A stretch of 64,000 nucleotides of DNA from Clostridium tertium (GCF_017873245.1 NZ_JAGGJY010000013.1:1-64000), one strand, 5' to 3'; numbered from the stretch's first letter, positions 36,193 to 46,070 are shown. The notes: a model not told the origin generated them from the sequence alone. Numbers and translations: made by a program.

Positions 36193-36239
36193 ACTATCTA
36201 CTCCCTATCTTATAAATTTAGTTATTCAACCATACTTAC

Positions 36240-36268
36240 ATTATATTGCATATATAGAAAATTGGCAA
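36240..36268 (-). promoter_or_regulatory. Rubrerythrin promoter
   Basis: Minus strand TTGCCA (36268-36263), 17-base spacer, TATAAT (36245-36240), 48 bases before the ATG. No clear PerR-type palindrome was seen around it. Confidence 0.7.
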
Positions 36269-36384
36269 ATTTGGTAATTAATAAACAACTTATTTTTGTT
36301 TTTTCTAAATATTCCTTTATTTTTATTCTTTTCTAATTTAACCCACTATTATAACCAAAAAGAATATTTTTATTGAATATATAT

Positions 36385-36422
36385 AAAAAATAGTTATAAG
36401 TTTGCACTTATAACTATTTTTT
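36385..36422 (-). terminator. Terminator after fruA
   Basis: 14-bp perfect arms AAAATAGTTATAAG (36387-36400) and CTTATAACTATTTT (36407-36420), flanked by A/T runs. Confidence 0.85.
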
Positions 36423-36426
36423 ATAA

Positions 36427-38298
36427 TTATTTTTTATTTTTCTTTAATATTGCTAGTACTATCATCCCTACTAAAGATCCAATAACTAGAGCTCCAAAAT
36501 AACCTAGTGGATTGGTTATAACTGGAAGAACAAATATTCCACCATGTGGTGCTCTTAAAGCACAACCAAATGCCATTGATAAAGCTCCTGCAGTTGCAGA
36601 ACCAACTACACATGCTGGTATTACTCTTAATGGATCAGCTGCAGCAAAAGGTATTGCGCCTTCTGTTATAAATGATAATCCCATAATATAGTTTGTTACT
36701 GCTGATTGTCTTTCTTTAGCTGTAAATTTCTTTTTAAAGAAAGTTGTACATAATGCTATTGCAAGTGGAGGTACCATACCACCAATCATTACTGCTGCCA
36801 TAAATTCAAATTGCCCACTAGCTAATGATGCTGTTCCAAATACATATGCTGCCTTATTTAAAGGACCTCCCATATCAAATGCCATCATTCCACCTAGAAC
36901 TGCGCCCAGCAATATTTTGCTACTTTCCCCCATATTGTTTAGAACATTTGTAATACCAGTATTTAATGCTGCTACTGGTGGATTAATTACAAACATTATT
37001 ATTGCACCTATTAATAAAATTCCTAAGAACGGATATAGTAAAACTGGCTTTAATCCTTCTAAGCTATTTGGTAATTTTTCAAACAACTTCTTTAATCCAA
37101 CTATTAAATATCCTGCTACAAAACCTGCAATTAAAGCCCCTAGGAAACCTGAACCGCCTTTATTTGCAAGCATACCCCCAACAAATCCTACTGCTAGTGC
37201 TGGCCTATCGCCTATGCTCATTGCTATATATCCAGCTAGTATAGGTAACATGAAATCGAATGCTGTTCCACCTACAGTTTTTAAGAAGGCAGCAAATGGA
37301 GTATTCATACCAAAGTTTGCAGGATCAATGCTATAATCATCAAATAAGAATGCTAAAGCTATTAAAATCCCTCCACCTATAACGAATGGTAACATATGAG
37401 ATACACCATTCATAAGGTGTTTGTATATTTGGTGTCCTATACTATCTTTTTCTCCTGATGATTCTTCTTCTGAAGTTTTTGCTCCATTGTGGTGATAAAC
37501 TGGTGCCTCTCCTGAAATAGCTCTATTTATCAATTCTTCTGCTTTATGTATCCCATTTGCAACTTTAGTTTGAATTACTTTCTTTCCATCAAATCTTGCC
37601 ATTTCCACTTTTTTATCAGCTGCAATTATAATACATTCTGCTTCTTCTATTTCTTTTGCTGTTAATACATTTTTAGCTCCACCTGAACCGTCAGTCTCTA
37701 CTTTTATTGAAACTCCCATTTCTTTAGCTTTTCCCTCTAAGCTTTCCGCTGCCATATAAGTATGAGCTATTCCAGTAGGGCATGCTGTTACAGCTAAAAT
37801 TTTATATCCTTCTTTACTTTCTGCTTTATCTTTATTCAACTTTTCATTTTCAAAATCATCTATTAATTTTATAAATTGATCTGCTGACTTTGCATTTAAT
37901 AATCCACTTCTAAAATTTTCATCCATTAACATAGTAGATAGCCTTGCCAAAACCTCTAAATGAAGATTATTTTCTCCATCTGGAGCTGCAATCATAAAAA
38001 ATAATTTTGCTGGTTGACCATCTAAAGAATCATAATCAACTCCATCATTAACTACCATTGCTGCTAAACCCGCATCCTTAACAGCACTTGTTTTAGCATG
38101 TGGTATAGCAATTCCATCACCTATACCAGTTGTACTAAGTTCTTCTCTCGCTAAAACAGCTTTCTTATATTCCTCTTTATTGTTTAAGTTTCCTGATAAA
38201 TTCATTAAATCAACTAATTTATCAATAGCCCCTTCCTTAGAAGTAACTTTAGGATTTATTGCTATAGATTTTTTGTTTAATAAATCTGTAATTTTCAT
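36427..38298 (-). CDS. fruA: Fructose PTS transporter EIIABC
   Basis: 623 residues fusing all three fructose PTS domains. EIIA (1-145) has the phospho-His H67 in IAIPHAKT. EIIB (165-260) has the phospho-Cys C173 in TACPTGIAHTYMAAE. EIIC (about 290-620) is the membrane channel. It imports fructose as fructose 1-phosphate, the substrate of the upstream FruK. GGAGGATTAAA precedes the ATG. Third gene of fruR-fruK-fruA. Confidence 0.96.
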   Translation of the reverse strand: MKITDLLNKKSIAINPKVTSKEGAIDKLVDLMNLSGNLNNKEEYKKAVLAREELSTTGIGDGIAIPHAKTSAVKDAGLAAMVVNDGVDYDSLDGQPAKLFFMIAAPDGENNLHLEVLARLSTMLMDENFRSGLLNAKSADQFIKLIDDFENEKLNKDKAESKEGYKILAVTACPTGIAHTYMAAESLEGKAKEMGVSIKVETDGSGGAKNVLTAKEIEEAECIIIAADKKVEMARFDGKKVIQTKVANGIHKAEELINRAISGEAPVYHHNGAKTSEEESSGEKDSIGHQIYKHLMNGVSHMLPFVIGGGILIALAFLFDDYSIDPANFGMNTPFAAFLKTVGGTAFDFMLPILAGYIAMSIGDRPALAVGFVGGMLANKGGSGFLGALIAGFVAGYLIVGLKKLFEKLPNSLEGLKPVLLYPFLGILLIGAIIMFVINPPVAALNTGITNVLNNMGESSKILLGAVLGGMMAFDMGGPLNKAAYVFGTASLASGQFEFMAAVMIGGMVPPLAIALCTTFFKKKFTAKERQSAVTNYIMGLSFITEGAIPFAAADPLRVIPACVVGSATAGALSMAFGCALRAPHGGIFVLPVITNPLGYFGALVIGSLVGMIVLAILKKNKK

Positions 38299-38312
38299 TT
38301 TAATCCTCCAAA

Positions 38313-39218
38313 TTATAATATTTGATTCAATAACTCATAAACTTTTTCTTTTGTTGCTAATCCTTCAGAAAATGCACTTGCACTTCCAGTAGCAACACCC
38401 ATCTTAAAAGCTTCTTCTAAATTTTTATTTTTTAAATATCCAGCTATAAAGCCTCCTACCATTGAATCACCAGCTCCAACTGAATTAATTAAAGTTCCTT
38501 TAGGTACATCCGATTTAATTATTTCATCCTTTTCTGTTACAAATATAGCCCCATCACCAGCTCTTGAAATTAAAACATTTTGTGCTCCCATTTCTCTAAG
38601 CTTTTTTGCATAAATCACTATATCATCTTCATTTTCTATAGTGGCATTAAATAATTCTGCTAATTCATGATGATTAGGCTTAATTAAAAATGGTTTGTAT
38701 TTTAATACATTTAATAAAAGTTCTCCTGTTGCATCAACAATGAATCTAATCCCTTTACCAGATAACCTTTCCATTATTATTTCATATATATTTTTAGGAA
38801 GAGTTGCTGGAATACTACCTGCTAAAACTAAAATATCGCCTTCTCTTAATAATTCTAGCTTTCTATATAATTCTTCTAGATCTTGATCTGAAATACTAGG
38901 GCCTTGACCATTTATTTCCGATTCTTCATTAGATTTTAACTTAACATTTATTCTAGACATCCCATTATTAAGCTTTATAAAATCGGTATTACATCCAAAA
39001 GCTTTTATTTTATTCTCTATTTCCTCTCCAGTAAAACCTGCTATATATCCAAGTGCTACATTTTCTACATCTAAGTTCTTTAACACTATAGAAACGTTTA
39101 TCCCCTTGCCTCCAGCATAAACTTCTTCATAAGACGTTCTATTTACTTGACCTAATTTAAAGTCTTGAACTCTTACTATATAATCTAATGCCGGATTAAA
39201 AGTTATAGTATAAATCAT
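38313..39218 (-). CDS. fruK: 1-phosphofructokinase
   Basis: 301 residues of the PfkB family. The GGKGINVS substrate segment (about 37-44), NPALDYIV start and C-terminal GAGDSMVGGF with catalytic Asp are present. Converts fructose 1-phosphate to fructose 1,6-bisphosphate. The start overlaps the fruR stop in ATGA, with GGAGG upstream, so translation is coupled. Confidence 0.95.
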   Translation of the reverse strand: MIYTITFNPALDYIVRVQDFKLGQVNRTSYEEVYAGGKGINVSIVLKNLDVENVALGYIAGFTGEEIENKIKAFGCNTDFIKLNNGMSRINVKLKSNEESEINGQGPSISDQDLEELYRKLELLREGDILVLAGSIPATLPKNIYEIIMERLSGKGIRFIVDATGELLLNVLKYKPFLIKPNHHELAELFNATIENEDDIVIYAKKLREMGAQNVLISRAGDGAIFVTEKDEIIKSDVPKGTLINSVGAGDSMVGGFIAGYLKNKNLEEAFKMGVATGSASAFSEGLATKEKVYELLNQIL

Positions 39219-39967
39219 AGCTTTAAAACCTCCACTATTTCTGCTTTATTACAATAACTAGTATTCTCTAATATTGTTGTTATTATCACTGCTTCGTCTA
39301 TTTCTCCAAAAGTTATACAACTAATTTCATTAAATTTAGTTTTATCTGCTAAAATATATGGGTTCCTTGTCCTTTTTAGTGCTTCTTCCTTAACTAATGC
39401 TTCCTTCATATCAGGAGTAGTATATCCTCTGTAGTCAGATATCCCATTTGTTCCAAAGAAACCTTTAGTGAAATTATATCTTTTCAAACTATTTATAGCT
39501 TCCACTCCAACTATAGCTTCTGTTGAGTCTTTTATCTCTCCGCCAAGTATATAAGTTCTAAATCCATTACTTATTAGCTTTTTTGCTTGATTTATTCCAT
39601 TAGTAACATATATAGCTTCTTTTTCTTCTAGAAAATCAATCATTAAATTTGTTGTTGTTCCTGAATCTATATATACAAAATCATCTTTTTTTATAAGACT
39701 TGCTGCATGTTTTGCAATAATAGATTTATCATTAATATTTAATGTTTCTCTTATTGATACTAAGTCATCTTTAGTATGAAATTCTTTTTCTAATAGAGTC
39801 GCTCCCCCATGAACTTTTTTAAGCTTTCCTACTTCATCTAAATAATTCAAATCTCTTCTTATTGTAGATTCTGAAGTATCTAACATCTTTACAAGTTCAT
39901 TTACATATACTACAGAATTATTTCTAAGTTCTTCTAATATAAGCTTATGTCTTTCTTCAGTTAACAC
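39215..39967 (-). CDS. fruR: DeoR-family repressor of the fructose operon
   Basis: 250 residues. N-terminal DeoR helix-turn-helix (about 3-55, with SESTIRRDLNYLD) and a C-terminal sugar-phosphate sensor domain (DSGTTT, FFGTNGI, TPDMKEA). The likely effector is fructose 1-phosphate. The frame opens at TTG 39982, but GTG at 39967 is correctly spaced from GGGAG, so I use it. The 10-bp-phased repeat array at 40011-40078 is its probable operator. Confidence 0.9.
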   Translation of the reverse strand: MLTEERHKLILEELRNNSVVYVNELVKMLDTSESTIRRDLNYLDEVGKLKKVHGGATLLEKEFHTKDDLVSIRETLNINDKSIIAKHAASLIKKDDFVYIDSGTTTNLMIDFLEEKEAIYVTNGINQAKKLISNGFRTYILGGEIKDSTEAIVGVEAINSLKRYNFTKGFFGTNGISDYRGYTTPDMKEALVKEEALKRTRNPYILADKTKFNEISCITFGEIDEAVIITTILENTSYCNKAEIVEVLKL

Positions 39968-40005
39968 TAAAATCACTCCCAACTAAATAATACAACTTTT
40001 CAAAA

Positions 40006-40078
40006 TCAAATTCAACCATCTTCAATCATTTTCATTCATTTTCAATCACTTTCAACCATTTACATTCATATCAATCAA
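40006..40078 (-). promoter_or_regulatory. FruR operator array: seven 10-bp repeats
   Basis: On the minus strand seven consecutive near-copies of TGATTGAAAA with exact 10-base spacing: TGATTGATA, TGAATGTAAA, TGGTTGAAAG, TGATTGAAAA, TGAATGAAAA, TGATTGAAGA, TGGTTGAATT. This matches the TGAWTGAAA-type direct repeats bound by DeoR-family fructose repressors. A TAAAAT-like -10 lies just upstream (about 40082-40087). Confidence 0.75.
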
Positions 40079-40138
40079 TTTTATTAATACTTATTACCAT
40101 TTAACCCATAAATATTATTATTTTCTTTTTATAAAAAT

Positions 40139-40180
40139 AAAAACCTCAAGGTTTTTATTCCTTAAGGTTTATTTTCGTGT
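40139..40180 (-). terminator. Terminator after double-BFD gene
   Basis: On the minus strand AAAAACCTTGAGGTTTTTA forms a hairpin followed by a T-rich run; an overlapping AAACCTTAAGG arm adds an alternative fold. Confidence 0.6.
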
Positions 40181-40200
40181 AATTAATAGCAAAATATACT

Positions 40201-40521
40201 TTATCTCTTTAATTCAATAATATTTTCGATTAACCCCTTACATCTTCCGCAAGTACTTCCTGCTTTAGTTAGCTCTCCAACTTTTTCAACTGTATCTGCC
40301 CCATTATTAACTGCATTCACCACATCTTTTAAAGACACATTATTACAGCCACATACAGAATCTAAAATTGCTTGAACTTGGCTTGTACATCCCCCACAAC
40401 AAGTTGCAGCACCAGTTTGATCCATTATTTCATCTAAAGTTCTAGCTCCACCTTTCATTGCTTTTCTTATATCTAAATAACTTACGTTCCTACATCTACA
40501 AATCACTCTATCTCCAGCCAT
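40201..40521 (-). CDS. Tandem BFD-type [2Fe-2S] protein
   Basis: 106 residues made of two bacterioferritin-associated-ferredoxin-like modules. Cysteines fall in two sets: C8-x-C10 with C42-xx-C45, and C57-x-C59 with C91-xx-C94, each set able to hold one [2Fe-2S] cluster. Single BFD modules deliver electrons for iron release or fuse to nitrite reductases and dehydrogenases; a two-module stand-alone protein suggests a small electron carrier. GGAGG fixes the ATG at 40521 over the TTG four codons upstream. Confidence 0.85.
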   Translation of the reverse strand: MAGDRVICRCRNVSYLDIRKAMKGGARTLDEIMDQTGAATCCGGCTSQVQAILDSVCGCNNVSLKDVVNAVNNGADTVEKVGELTKAGSTCGRCKGLIENIIELKR

Positions 40522-40749
40522 AAGATCCTCCAAGATTATATTTATTTCTTTAATATTATATATCGATAGTACTTATTATTCAATATATTTTATTAATTAA
40601 TTTTTTATATTATTATTACATTATTTAAGTATTAATTTATTGCAATAAGAGCACATTAATGTTAAAATTTACTTGATAAATATTATTTACTGAGAACTAT
40701 TTCCAATATAAGTCAGTATTTATAAATGTTAGAAAAAGGGGTGCATTAT

Positions 40750-42981
40750 ATGAAGCAAGAATGGATCAATTTTAAAGAAGGTCAATGGACTAAATCTGTT
40801 GATGTAAGAAACTTTATACAATTAAACTATACTCCATACAATGGGGATGATAGCTTTTTATCTGGTGCTACAGAAGCCACAAAGAAGTTATGGGATGAGG
40901 TTAGTGAATTATTTAAAAAGGAAAGAGAAAACGGTGGAGTTTTAGACGTTGATACTGAAACTGTTTCTGGTATTAATGAATATAACGCTGGATATATAGA
41001 TAAAGCTTTCGAAAAAATAGTCGGTGTTCAAACTGATGCTCCATTAAAAAGAGCTGTAATGCCTTTCGGCGGTATCAGAATGGCTGAAAATGCTGCAAAA
41101 TCTTATGGCTATGAAGTAAGTCCAAAAATTTCAGAAATATTTACTAAATATAGAAAAACTCATAATCAAGGTGTTTTCGATGCTTATACTGACGAAATGA
41201 GATTAGCAAGAAAATCTGGTGTTATCACAGGTCTTCCTGATGCCTATGGTAGAGGAAGAATAATAGGTGACTATAGAAGAGTTGCTCTATATGGAGTTGA
41301 CAGATTAATAGAAGATAAAATTGCTCAAAAGAAGAGCTTAGAAGTTAGATGTATCGATGAAGATGTTATTAGATTAAGAGAAGAACTTTCTGATCAAATA
41401 GTTGCTTTAAAAGAATTGAAAGGATTAGCTGAAACTTACGGTCTTGATATATCTGGACCAGCTAAAAACGCTAAAGAAGCTATTCAATGGTTATACTTTG
41501 GATTCTTAGGTGCAATAAAAGACCAAAATGGTGCTGCTATGTCTCTTGGAAGAACTTCAACATTCTTAGATATATATATTGAAAGAGATTTAAAAGCAGG
41601 ATTAATTACTGAGGAAGAAGCTCAAGAATTAGTTGATCATTTCGTTATGAAATTAAGACTTGTAAAATTCTTAAGAACTCCAGAATATAATGACTTATTC
41701 TCTGGAGATCCAACTTGGGTTACTGAATCAATTGGTGGTATGGGACTAGATGGAAGAACATTAGTTACTAAAAACTCTTTCAGAATCCTTAATACACTAT
41801 ATACTTTAGGCCCATCACCAGAACCTAACTTAACTGTACTTTGGTCAACAAGATTACCTCAAGGATTTAAAGACTTCTGTTCAAAAGTTTCTATTGATAC
41901 AAGTTCTGTTCAATATGAAAATGATGATTTAATGGCTCCTTACTGGGGTGATGATTATGCAATTGCTTGTTGTGTATCTGCTATGAGAGTTGGTAAGCAA
42001 ATGCAATTCTTCGGTGCTAGAGTTAACTTAGCTAAAACTTTACTTTACGCTATAAATGGTGGAAGAGATGAAAAGTATGGAATGCAAGTTGGTCCAAAAC
42101 TAGCTCCAATAACTAGTGAATATTTAAATTATGAAGAAGTAATGGATAAATTTGAAATAATGACAGACTGGTTAGCTAACCTATATGTTAACACTTTAAA
42201 TGTTATTCACTACATGCATGATAAGTATTCTTATGAAAAATTACAAATGGCTTTACATGACAGAGACGTATTTAGAACAATGGCTTGTGGTATAGCTGGA
42301 TTATCTGTTTGTGCTGATTCACTTTCAGCTATTAAATATGCTAAAGTTAAACCAATAAGAAATGAAGAAGGAATTGCTGTTGATTTTGAAATCGAAGGTG
42401 ATTTCCCTAAATACGGAAATGATGATGATAGAGTTGATGATATAGCTGTATACCTTGTTGAAAATATGATGAACAAAATAAGACAAAACAAGACTTACAG
42501 AAATGCTTACCATACTCAATCAGTATTAACAATAACTTCAAATGTTGTTTATGGTAAGAAGACTGGTACTACTCCTGATGGAAGAAAAGCTGGAGAACCA
42601 TTTGCTCCAGGAGCTAATCCAATGCATGGAAGAGATAACAGTGGTTCATTAGCATCATTAAACTCAGTTGCTAAACTACCATATGAGCATTCACAAGATG
42701 GTATATCGAATACCTTCTCAATAATTCCAGATGCTTTAGGAAAAAATTCTGAAGATAGAATTAGGAACTTAAGCTCACTAATGGATGGATATTTTGGTCA
42801 AAATGCTCACCACTTAAACGTAAATGTATTTGATAGAGAAACTCTATTAGATGCTATGGAGCATCCAGAGTTATATCCTCAATTAACTATAAGAGTTTCA
42901 GGATATGCTGTAAACTTCATTAAGTTAACAAGAGAACAACAATTAGATGTTATAAACAGAACATTCCATAAATCAATGTAA
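40750..42981 (+). CDS. pflB: Pyruvate formate-lyase (formate acetyltransferase)
   Basis: 743 residues. Converts pyruvate and CoA to acetyl-CoA and formate by a glycyl-radical mechanism. The active-site pair C407-C408 (IACCVSAM) and the radical glycine G718 in IRVSGYAV are present. The ATG at 40750 follows GGGGTG; the frame opens eight codons earlier at ATG 40726 without a good site. The activating enzyme gene pflA is not next to it or elsewhere in the window. A strong terminator follows. Confidence 0.95.
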   Translation: MKQEWINFKEGQWTKSVDVRNFIQLNYTPYNGDDSFLSGATEATKKLWDEVSELFKKERENGGVLDVDTETVSGINEYNAGYIDKAFEKIVGVQTDAPLKRAVMPFGGIRMAENAAKSYGYEVSPKISEIFTKYRKTHNQGVFDAYTDEMRLARKSGVITGLPDAYGRGRIIGDYRRVALYGVDRLIEDKIAQKKSLEVRCIDEDVIRLREELSDQIVALKELKGLAETYGLDISGPAKNAKEAIQWLYFGFLGAIKDQNGAAMSLGRTSTFLDIYIERDLKAGLITEEEAQELVDHFVMKLRLVKFLRTPEYNDLFSGDPTWVTESIGGMGLDGRTLVTKNSFRILNTLYTLGPSPEPNLTVLWSTRLPQGFKDFCSKVSIDTSSVQYENDDLMAPYWGDDYAIACCVSAMRVGKQMQFFGARVNLAKTLLYAINGGRDEKYGMQVGPKLAPITSEYLNYEEVMDKFEIMTDWLANLYVNTLNVIHYMHDKYSYEKLQMALHDRDVFRTMACGIAGLSVCADSLSAIKYAKVKPIRNEEGIAVDFEIEGDFPKYGNDDDRVDDIAVYLVENMMNKIRQNKTYRNAYHTQSVLTITSNVVYGKKTGTTPDGRKAGEPFAPGANPMHGRDNSGSLASLNSVAKLPYEHSQDGISNTFSIIPDALGKNSEDRIRNLSSLMDGYFGQNAHHLNVNVFDRETLLDAMEHPELYPQLTIRVSGYAVNFIKLTREQQLDVINRTFHKSM

Positions 42982-42985
42982 TTTA

Positions 42986-43015
42986 TTAGGGACTTAGTAT
43001 TTACTAAGTCCCTTC
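42986..43015. terminator. Bidirectional terminator
   Basis: 12-bp perfect arms 42988-42999 and 43002-43013. Serves pflB (plus) and the convergent tocopherol-cyclase-like gene. Confidence 0.85.
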
Positions 43016-43016
43016 T

Positions 43017-43901
43017 TTATTTAACATACTCGAAGCTTGCTTTTTCACTTTCTAAGTTAAAAATTAACTTATCTTGCTTATAGAATTTAAATCTTGCTCT
43101 ACATGATATATTTTCATAAATTGTTCTTATCATTTTTCCGCCATCTGGTGCTAATAGTTTTTGAGGATAATTTTCATTTATTTCTATTTCTAATTTATAT
43201 TTTCCTCTTTTTATAATCAATCCATTTTCATTGTAATTAATTATTTTAACACCATTATAAGTTGCTAGTCTATATTCCTTTTCTTTATATAAAATAGATG
43301 CAATACACCCTTTAAATTCAAACCCTAAGAATGGAATATCTGCAATAGAAACCATAATATTTGCCTTTGTATTTTTAAAACTATTACATTGAATCCATAA
43401 ATATGATTTAGGAAATGACTTTCCTGAGTCCTTCTCAATATACCCTATACCGTCTTTTATTATTATCTCTTCATTATTTATATTCAATTTCCCATTAACT
43501 ATATGATGTAAACTTATTATTCCATGACTACATTCCATAAAGGGAAATAAAGCAAATGGCCCCATTATATTGCTTTTAATTGTAATAATATTATCATAAC
43601 TTAACTTACCTTTTATTTTTATATCACTGCTAACTATATTTAATATCAATCCCTTTTTAGAAAATATATTATCTCTTATCTTAATAGTTAACTTATCATA
43701 ACTTATTGAAAAGTCTTTAAAATCGTACTTTATATTATAGGATTCCTTATTAGTTATCACTTGAATAAATGCATATCTTAATCCATTCTTATCAATATTT
43801 ATACCTGGAATAAAAGCTATACTATCATCTCCAAATTGTTGTTTAAAATACCAACCTTCAAAAAAGCTTTTCTTATTACTATATGAATTTTTATTCTTCA
43901 T
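43017..43901 (-). CDS. Tocopherol-cyclase-like protein
   Basis: 294 residues. FFEGWYFK at the start and GIGYIEKDSGKSFPKSYLWIQ-type segment near 155 are hallmarks of the tocopherol cyclase-like/AttH-related beta-barrel family, known from plant VTE1. In bacteria the substrate is unknown, and clostridia do not make tocopherol, so lipid or carotenoid-like ligands are only a guess. AAGGATTTAAGG inside the end of the flavoprotein gene serves as its ribosome binding site; the 11-base overlap means coupled translation. Confidence 0.85.
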   Translation of the reverse strand: MKNKNSYSNKKSFFEGWYFKQQFGDDSIAFIPGINIDKNGLRYAFIQVITNKESYNIKYDFKDFSISYDKLTIKIRDNIFSKKGLILNIVSSDIKIKGKLSYDNIITIKSNIMGPFALFPFMECSHGIISLHHIVNGKLNINNEEIIIKDGIGYIEKDSGKSFPKSYLWIQCNSFKNTKANIMVSIADIPFLGFEFKGCIASILYKEKEYRLATYNGVKIINYNENGLIIKRGKYKLEIEINENYPQKLLAPDGGKMIRTIYENISCRARFKFYKQDKLIFNLESEKASFEYVK

Positions 43902-45333
43902 ACCTTAAATCCTTTATAGAAGGTGAATCTAATAAGTTCCCCTTAAAATCAAATCTTGATCCATGACAAGGGCAATCCCAAGATAAATCATCTGCATTCC
44001 ACTTTAGCTCACATCCTAAATGCGGGCACTTAGTTGAAACTGTATAGACTTTTCCCTCTTTATTCTTATAAACTCCAACCTTCTCTCCATTATAAATAAC
44101 AATTTCACCTTCGCCATTGTTTACATGTTCTATTGTTTGCATTGGTATATGTATTTTCTGCGCAATAAAGTTATATGCTGTTTCTACTCCATCTTTCGCC
44201 AGATTTTTTATAGATGCAGTCATATCAAATCTACTCGGAGAAAATATATCGTTAAAATCATGCTCAACACCAACTATCATATCACTAATAATTATTGATG
44301 AAACCATAGATGATGTCATTCCCCATTTATTAAATCCAGTGGCTACATAAACATTTGGCATTTCCTTAGAATAAATACCTATATAAGGAATTCCATCAGA
44401 AGTCATACAATCTTGAGCTGACCAACTATATTTTTCTACAGATTCAGGATATAGTTTCTTGGCTAGGTCTCTAAGTTTATCATAAGATCCACCTAATTCA
44501 TTATCTCCAGTTCTCTTAGAGATTCCCCCCAAAATTAACAAATCCTTATATCGTCTAAATGTATAACCACCATCTTTTTCATCTAAATACATTCCATGAA
44601 GAATCTGAGCATCTTTAAGTGCAATTAAATGCTCTCTTTCTTGATGCATTCTCATAAAATAATACCCTGGAGTATTTATTATTGGAAAATGAGTTGCTAC
44701 AACAATACTTTTAGCTTTTATATTTGCATGATTAGTTATAACAGTATCTTCTTTTATGTCTATAGCTTTGGTATCCTCATAAATAACTAAATCTTTCGCT
44801 ATATAATTTAAAAATTTTATAGGATTGAATTGCGCTTGATTTTTGAATTTTAAAGCCTTTGCTATTTTAAACGGTAATTCAATTTCATCTACTAATTCAG
44901 CATCTATTCCAATCTTTATTGCTGCTTCATATTCATTTTCTATCTTTTTAGGATTATCTAAACTATATACATACGCATCTTCTACTTCAAAATCACAATC
45001 TATATTATTACTATCAATTATTTCTTTATATGATTTCATAGCTAATTCATTTGCTTTTGCATATTTTTTTGCATTTTCTTCACCAAATTCTTTTATAAGC
45101 TTATCATATATTATATTATGTTGTATTGTTATTTTAGCTGTCGTGTTTTTAGTATTTCCATTTAATATTTTTCCTCTATCTATAACAACAACATCTACAC
45201 CTCTTTTTTTTAGCATATATGCTGTTAGCAGCCCTGTTATACCAGCTCCAATAACAACTGCTTCTACTTCTATATCTTCCTTTAAATGCTTTCTCTCCTT
45301 AATATTATAACTTTCACTCCAAACGGATTTCAT
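43891..45333 (-). CDS. FAD-dependent oxidoreductase with C-terminal Rieske domain
   Basis: 480 residues. N-terminal DAO-type FAD fold with VVIGAGITGLLTAYMLKKRG dinucleotide motif (about 27-46), then a substrate region, then a Rieske [2Fe-2S] module (about 410-480) with CPHLGC and CPCHG. This DadA-plus-Rieske architecture is found in many bacteria; substrates are mostly unknown. First gene of the pair with the tocopherol-cyclase-like protein. GATGAGGTG precedes the ATG. Convergent upstream neighbour is the DtxR-type regulator on the same strand, 90 bases away. Confidence 0.88.
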   Translation of the reverse strand: MKSVWSESYNIKERKHLKEDIEVEAVVIGAGITGLLTAYMLKKRGVDVVVIDRGKILNGNTKNTTAKITIQHNIIYDKLIKEFGEENAKKYAKANELAMKSYKEIIDSNNIDCDFEVEDAYVYSLDNPKKIENEYEAAIKIGIDAELVDEIELPFKIAKALKFKNQAQFNPIKFLNYIAKDLVIYEDTKAIDIKEDTVITNHANIKAKSIVVATHFPIINTPGYYFMRMHQEREHLIALKDAQILHGMYLDEKDGGYTFRRYKDLLILGGISKRTGDNELGGSYDKLRDLAKKLYPESVEKYSWSAQDCMTSDGIPYIGIYSKEMPNVYVATGFNKWGMTSSMVSSIIISDMIVGVEHDFNDIFSPSRFDMTASIKNLAKDGVETAYNFIAQKIHIPMQTIEHVNNGEGEIVIYNGEKVGVYKNKEGKVYTVSTKCPHLGCELKWNADDLSWDCPCHGSRFDFKGNLLDSPSIKDLRYEE

Positions 45334-45423
45334 AAAAATATCACCTCATCCTTTATTATTCCATTAATTTTAGTAATTAAACAAATTAAGAATAATGTGA
45401 TTAATAAATTCAACTTTTTATTA

Positions 45424-45897
45424 TTAATTTTTACTCTTTATAAAATTATCATCTAATTTTTCTTTTATATCCGGGTATTTTTCTACCACTTCTATGAAAT
45501 TTATTATTCTCTCAAAAGTTTCCTTATTTAAAACATGCTCTATTTTTTCAGTTTCTTGTAATAAATACTTTGATACACCCAATATCTTTAGAAACTTTTC
45601 TATAGTATTATGTCTATTTAACAAATATTCACCATAACTACTTCCATTTTCAGTCAACTTTACATAACCATATTTCTCATAGTTAGCTAAATTTAATTCA
45701 TCTAACTTTTTTATCATCTTTGTTATTGAAGCTGGTTTTACATTTAATGCCTTTGATAAATCTCCAACCCTAGTAAACCCCTTATTTTTTGATAATCTAT
45801 ATATCATTTCTATGTAATCTTCCATTGAAGCTGTAATTAATCCACTATCGTTTTTTAAATAGTTATTGAAAGTATAAAATTCTTCACGCTCCTTCAT
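45424..45897 (-). CDS. DtxR/MntR-family metal-dependent regulator
   Basis: 157 residues. Winged-helix domain (about 20-85) with the family pattern ASMEDYIEMIYRL...VGDLSKALNVKPASITKMIKKL, then the metal-binding dimerisation region (EKFL...EHVLNKETFERI). Divergent from feoAB, which it probably represses when Fe(II) or Mn(II) is plentiful. GGAGGGG precedes the ATG. Metal identity cannot be told from the sequence. Confidence 0.9.
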   Translation of the reverse strand: MKEREEFYTFNNYLKNDSGLITASMEDYIEMIYRLSKNKGFTRVGDLSKALNVKPASITKMIKKLDELNLANYEKYGYVKLTENGSSYGEYLLNRHNTIEKFLKILGVSKYLLQETEKIEHVLNKETFERIINFIEVVEKYPDIKEKLDDNFIKSKN

Positions 45898-46021
45898 ATA
45901 TACCCCTCCATACCATACCTATCTTTATATTATATTTAACTACCTAATATAAAATTCTTATAAAATTTTATATTTTTGTATCAATATTTATTATTAACTC
46001 ATAAATTGAACTATAAATAAA

Positions 46022-46037
46022 TTTAGCCTAAGCTAAA
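46022..46037. promoter_or_regulatory. Palindrome upstream of feoA, probable DtxR-type operator
   Basis: TTTAGCCTAAGCTAAA, a near-perfect palindrome resembling the AGGTTAGCCTAACC core of iron-regulator boxes. It lies just downstream of an AT-rich TATAAA-like -10 and 33 bases before the feoA ATG, a typical repressor position. Confidence 0.6.
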
Positions 46038-46070
46038 AAAATTAGATAAACGAAACTATGGAGGTAATTT

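Noticed and set aside
40006-40078. CRISPR-like short repeats
   Set aside because: Repeats are contiguous 10-mers without spacers; they fit a DeoR-family operator array.
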